Positions 61,041 to 64,000 of a stretch of 64,000 nt of DNA are shown piece by piece. Every line of letters starts with the position of its first letter. Position 1 is the first letter of the stretch. The DNA lies in contig CALDKD010000124.1 of assembly GCA_937898885.1 (NCBI GenBank), positions 1 to 64,000 on the forward strand, written 5' to 3'. The notes under the pieces are model-generated. The model saw nothing but the letters and a program-made list of their open reading frames with translations, had not been told where the DNA came from and ran no database searches. This DNA is from an uncultured Bacteroidales bacterium. GTDB lineage: Bacteria; Bacteroidota; Bacteroidia; Bacteroidales; Bacteroidaceae. The translations under genes and the position numbers were made by a program.

Positions 61041-62003
61041 TTACCAGGCCAGCGCGGATGCGCCAAGGATTGCGGCATCGGACTCCTTGAGCGAGGAGTA
61101 TAATATCCTCACCTTGTCTTTCCAGATCAGCATCTGGTTCTCATTCATAGACTGTACCATCGCATCGTGGAAGAACTCACGCGATTTGGCAAGTCCGCCA
61201 AAGAGCACGATTGCCTCTGGAGAGCTGAACTTGACGAAATCTGCGAAGGCCCGTCCGAGCAATGTGCCGGTGTAGTTGAATATCTCAAGCGCTATGGCAT
61301 CACCTTGAACTGCGGCATCATATACATCCTTGGATGATATGGCAGAGGGCTCAAGCTTGCGAAGAAGGCTGTCGCGGGTGTCCTGCAGAAGCATCTGACG
61401 GGCTGTGCGTGCCACACCCATTGCGCTGGCGTATGCCTCAAGGCAACCCTTCAGGCCGCAGTTGCACTGGCGTCCGCCGGGCTCAACGCATACGTGACCA
61501 AGCTCACCGGCAAAGCCATCGTGTCCATACAGCATCTTGCCGTCTATGACTATGCCACTTCCAACTCCTGTACCAAGGGTTATCATTATGAAGTTACGCA
61601 AGCCTTTGGCCACACCGTAAGCCATCTCACCCATCGCGGCGGCATTGGCGTCGTTGGTTATGGTTACGGGGATGCCTGTCTCCTGTGATATCAGCCGCGA
61701 GAACTCTACTATGGTGGGTTTGCCGTCAACGTAGGTCCACTTGAGGTTCGGGGCGAACTCTATGGTTCCTTTGTAGTAGTTTGCGTTGGGGGCTCCGATG
61801 CCTATGCCTTTTACCGTGCCCTGATCTGACACTTTTGCCATCAATGACTTTATGGCATCGGTCAGGGTGTTCAGATAATCCTGCAGATTGTCCTGAAGGG
61901 AGGATACCACACACTGGGCCAGTATCTCGCCGGTTGATGTCACTACTCCTAATTTTGAGGACTGACCGCCTACGTCTATGCCTATTACAAGTTCTTGTGT
62001 CAT
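61041..62003 (-). CDS. ROK-family sugar kinase (glucokinase-like)
   Basis: 320 residues. ATP motif GIDVGGQSSKLGVV, catalytic Asp in TNDANAAAMGE, ROK signature region and Zn-binding CNCGLKGCLEAYAS. Likely glucokinase, though N-acetylglucosamine or other hexose kinases share these motifs. ATG at 62003. The large inverted repeat at 62023-62114 lies just upstream, so it may sit in the promoter or leader. Confidence 0.9.
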   Translation of the reverse strand: MTQELVIGIDVGGQSSKLGVVTSTGEILAQCVVSSLQDNLQDYLNTLTDAIKSLMAKVSDQGTVKGIGIGAPNANYYKGTIEFAPNLKWTYVDGKPTIVEFSRLISQETGIPVTITNDANAAAMGEMAYGVAKGLRNFIMITLGTGVGSGIVIDGKMLYGHDGFAGELGHVCVEPGGRQCNCGLKGCLEAYASAMGVARTARQMLLQDTRDSLLRKLEPSAISSKDVYDAAVQGDAIALEIFNYTGTLLGRAFADFVKFSSPEAIVLFGGLAKSREFFHDAMVQSMNENQMLIWKDKVRILYSSLKESDAAILGASALAW

Positions 62004-62022
62004 ATTATATTATTTTAGGGCC

Positions 62023-62114
62023 GTAAGACCTGAGCTAGTGTCCGGACTATTACCTGCTCGGCTACTCGCTTTACGCCGCTCCGGGGATAGTCCGGACACC
62101 ACCTCAGGTCTTAC
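62023..62114. repeat. Long inverted repeat (28-base arms)
   Basis: Left arm 62023-62050 begins GTAAGACCTGAG and ends GTCCGGACTAT; the right arm 62087-62114 is its reverse complement with 26 of 28 positions matching. The 36-base centre is GC-rich (CTGCTCGGCTACTCGC and so on). Each arm also holds the palindrome TCCGGA. No T-run follows, so it is unlikely to be a plain terminator. It lies between the histidine phosphatase gene end and the ROK gene start. No transposase is adjacent. Confidence 0.8.
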
Positions 62115-62156
62115 TACGGAATCGCATTAATTGAAGGTTTATATATTGTTTGGTCT

Positions 62157-63563
62157 TTAGTTTTTGGACTGTTCCTGCTTGAAGTTATCGAACCAGGCTA
62201 TCTTGGCCAGGTAGAACTCCTTGACGGCATCCCAGTCGTAGTAATATTTGTAGGTCTTGCCTTTGGCGTCGGTGTAGCTTGGTATAGGAATGGTTGCCTC
62301 TTCCTCGTTCATCAGGAACTTGACCAGTACCTTACCGTCCTTGTTACGGTAGAATATCCACTGGATATTACTGCCCATATGTACAATGTCGTACTCCACC
62401 CACTTGTCGGCAACCTTCTCGTAATCGCTTACAGACCAGCCGCAATCGTTGATGTCCATCAGGCAGACGAACGGGAAGAGCTGGGTGTCGTGGCCGTAGC
62501 GAAGGTCAAGAGTAACGCCATTGCCTGCTATCGCGGCATCGGCACAATCAATGAAGTTCTGCAACAAGGCACAGCGGCCATAAGGAACCACATCACCTGT
62601 AAGTGGGCTGAATGCCGACTGAGTGTACCAGTAGAGATTATTCATAAGGAATGAGTCGTACCACTCCTGATAGGTGAACACGTCATTCAGATCAATGCCC
62701 AGGTCGTGGCTCTGCATGTTGGCAGCCATATCGTATAGGTCGTTGTACAGGGTGGCCGACGCATCCATAACGCGTACGTTGTACTGGCGCTGCGCTGACG
62801 GTGTGCCGCCCATACCGGGGAACATACGAACCTCGGTCTTCATCTCATAGCGTGTAATGAAGGTTGTGTCGGTAAACAGAACAGTCATAAGGCGTTCCGG
62901 ATGTGTGTGACGGTCATTGAACTCGTTCACCGCAGCGCTCTTCTCGCGGCTGTTCTTGAACGACGACACTGCCCCGTCCTCCTTATTCAGATAATTCACA
63001 TCGTGATCTCCGGCATCGTAGGTTATCTGCATATCCGGATACTCGCGATATATCTCTGAAAGACCGGAGAGCATACTCACGATAACACGATGCGAGCCGG
63101 TTGACCTGGCAACAATGCTGCCGTTCTTGCCGAAGAGTTTGGGATAGTTCTCCATCATACGGCGGGTTATGCCTTTGTGCTGTCTCATTCCCTTGGGAGT
63201 AAGATCGCCCAGACGGCCTGCCGCATCGTCCTTCATTATCTCAACGCGGTCCAGCACAGTCTTGCCGAACTCAGTGAGCACGCCCTTGTCGTACGCATCC
63301 TTCAGAATGTTGTAAGGACGCTCATACTGAGACGTGTTGAGCATATAGCGCGAGCCGTGACGGCCGTAATGGCTCAGATAGAATGGTTTGAAGCCCTTTG
63401 GAGCCGGAGTATAGTCCACATCGGGAGCCACATACTCATACATCAGTCCGCCGAACTTGTTAATATTGTCCGCATTAATCTTATCCACGGGAATTACATC
63501 GGCACGTACCGCCGGAGCAATCATAGCGGCCATCGCCACCATTGACAGGAATCTTCTCATCAT
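62157..63563 (-). CDS. Secreted histidine acid phosphatase (MINPP/phytase-like)
   Basis: 468 residues. The signal peptide ends near VRAD (21). Histidine phosphatase superfamily branch 2: active-site RHGSR in SHYGRHGSRYML near 70, the second His-Asp pair in LRYGHDTQLFPF near 365. It resembles the MINPP-like phytases found in gut Bacteroidales, which release phosphate from inositol phosphates; other phosphate esters are possible. ATG at 63563 is used; the longer frame from 63626 reads through an A/T-rich leader. Confidence 0.88.
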   Translation of the reverse strand: MMRRFLSMVAMAAMIAPAVRADVIPVDKINADNINKFGGLMYEYVAPDVDYTPAPKGFKPFYLSHYGRHGSRYMLNTSQYERPYNILKDAYDKGVLTEFGKTVLDRVEIMKDDAAGRLGDLTPKGMRQHKGITRRMMENYPKLFGKNGSIVARSTGSHRVIVSMLSGLSEIYREYPDMQITYDAGDHDVNYLNKEDGAVSSFKNSREKSAAVNEFNDRHTHPERLMTVLFTDTTFITRYEMKTEVRMFPGMGGTPSAQRQYNVRVMDASATLYNDLYDMAANMQSHDLGIDLNDVFTYQEWYDSFLMNNLYWYTQSAFSPLTGDVVPYGRCALLQNFIDCADAAIAGNGVTLDLRYGHDTQLFPFVCLMDINDCGWSVSDYEKVADKWVEYDIVHMGSNIQWIFYRNKDGKVLVKFLMNEEEATIPIPSYTDAKGKTYKYYYDWDAVKEFYLAKIAWFDNFKQEQSKN

Positions 63564-63610
63564 ATCGTACAGTTTGTTTAATATTTCATAACGTGTTTGC
63601 GAATTTATAC

Positions 63611-63654
63611 AAAAAAAGAGAGACATAAAAGCCAGACGGACTTTTTGCCTCTCC
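63611..63654 (-). terminator. Terminator after the right-edge gene
   Basis: On the minus strand GAGAG pairs with CTCTC around an inner AAAAAGTC/GGCTTTT-like stem, then TTTTTTT. It ends the transcript of the partial gene at 63686-64000. Confidence 0.6.
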
Positions 63655-63685
63655 TTATCTTATTAAAAGCTGTCTGACGCCTGAA

Positions 63686-64000
63686 TCAGAACAAGTTCTC
63701 AGCGCCTTTTGACTTACGGCCCTTCTTGCCCTTTCTTGCAAGCTCATCAAGATACTGTGATGACGGAGCGACTCCCGTGCTCACCACATATACATACCTG
63801 TTGAATGAGCGGTCCTCTGTCACCTTGTGTGTCTTCTGGGTCTTCTTGTCCTTCACCTTCTTGGTGACTGACTGCTCCACATACTCATCCCTCAGCGACA
63901 TCTTGTACTCGCCATATTCAAACGTAGCAGCCGTAAGCTCGTCAACTTTTGTAGTCTTGACATCAATCTGATGGGTGGCTGCGAAGTTCAGAATAGACTT
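63686..64000 (-). CDS. C-terminal end of an unknown protein (cut by window edge)
   Basis: The frame is open to the window edge, giving the last 104 residues. An internal ATG at 63901 is not the likely start. The visible part has alternating charged residues (TKKVKDKKTQKTHKV), a possible beta strand FNRYVYVVSTGV and a very basic tail ARKGKKGRKSKGAENLF. No family is recognised. It lies 122 bases upstream of the histidine phosphatase start. Confidence 0.6.
   Translation of the reverse strand, partial: KSILNFAATHQIDVKTTKVDELTAATFEYGEYKMSLRDEYVEQSVTKKVKDKKTQKTHKVTEDRSFNRYVYVVSTGVAPSSQYLDELARKGKKGRKSKGAENLF

Overview
The window is a chromosomal segment of a Bacteroidales bacterium. The evidence is the Bacteroidetes-type promoter (TTTG, 19-21 bases, TAnnTTTG) in front of many genes, the near absence of Shine-Dalgarno sequences, an RprX/RprY two-component pair, the second EF-G (FusA2 type), DUF4827, DUF4924 and DUF5723 proteins, a six-bladed beta-propeller lipoprotein, GH97, and an arabinose locus with a sodium/sugar symporter. 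The order is well supported; I cannot fix the family or genus. It is ordinary core chromosome with small accessory patches. I see no prophage, complete insertion sequence, CRISPR array or tRNA gene.

Layout. 1-1350: 5' part of a 16S rRNA gene (minus strand) with leader and promoter. 1356-5924: rprXY and fusA2. 6076-13194: hemW, then a minus-strand block rpe-comEC / nrnA-DUF4827-glmM split by a repeat-rich spacer, plus a 47-residue small ORF. 13300-24650: a long minus-strand housekeeping run (ECF sigma, fmt, ClC channel, Sua5/YrdC, prfC, DUF4924, LysE exporter, two envelope proteins, phosphopantetheinyl transferase, ssb). 24847-31688: HU, a 29-residue basic protein, RNase G, a glucosaminidase, cytidine deaminase, grpE-dnaJ, folC. 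31784-41100: a seven-gene plus-strand sugar operon (galM, galK, lipoprotein galM, SSS symporter, araD, araA, araB) ending in a strong terminator. 41155-48912: an APH-like kinase, an ECF sigma/anti-sigma/secreted plug-like cassette, an acyl-CoA ligase family protein, a MATE transporter with an extra C-terminal domain, and a beta-propeller lipoprotein. 49118-64000: secreted and envelope proteins (C1B peptidase, membrane-anchored HTH protein, PspC, M13 and S9 peptidases, GH97, a putative barrel, histidine phosphatase), a CDF cation exporter, a radical SAM protein and a ROK kinase.

The sugar operon forms a coherent pathway: the lipoprotein epimerase prepares alpha/beta anomers outside the cytoplasmic membrane, the symporter imports, and AraA, AraB and AraD convert L-arabinose to D-xylulose 5-phosphate. 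Rpe, encoded elsewhere in the window, links that to the pentose phosphate pathway. GalM and GalK handle galactose.

The items I would look at first are the sigma/anti-sigma/plug-like cassette (42296-43888), the MATE fusion (45605-47335), the membrane-tethered HTH protein divergent from PspC (50440-51630), a dispersed hairpin repeat with four copies, a 28-base inverted repeat at 62023-62114, and an EF-G paralogue lacking the catalytic His.
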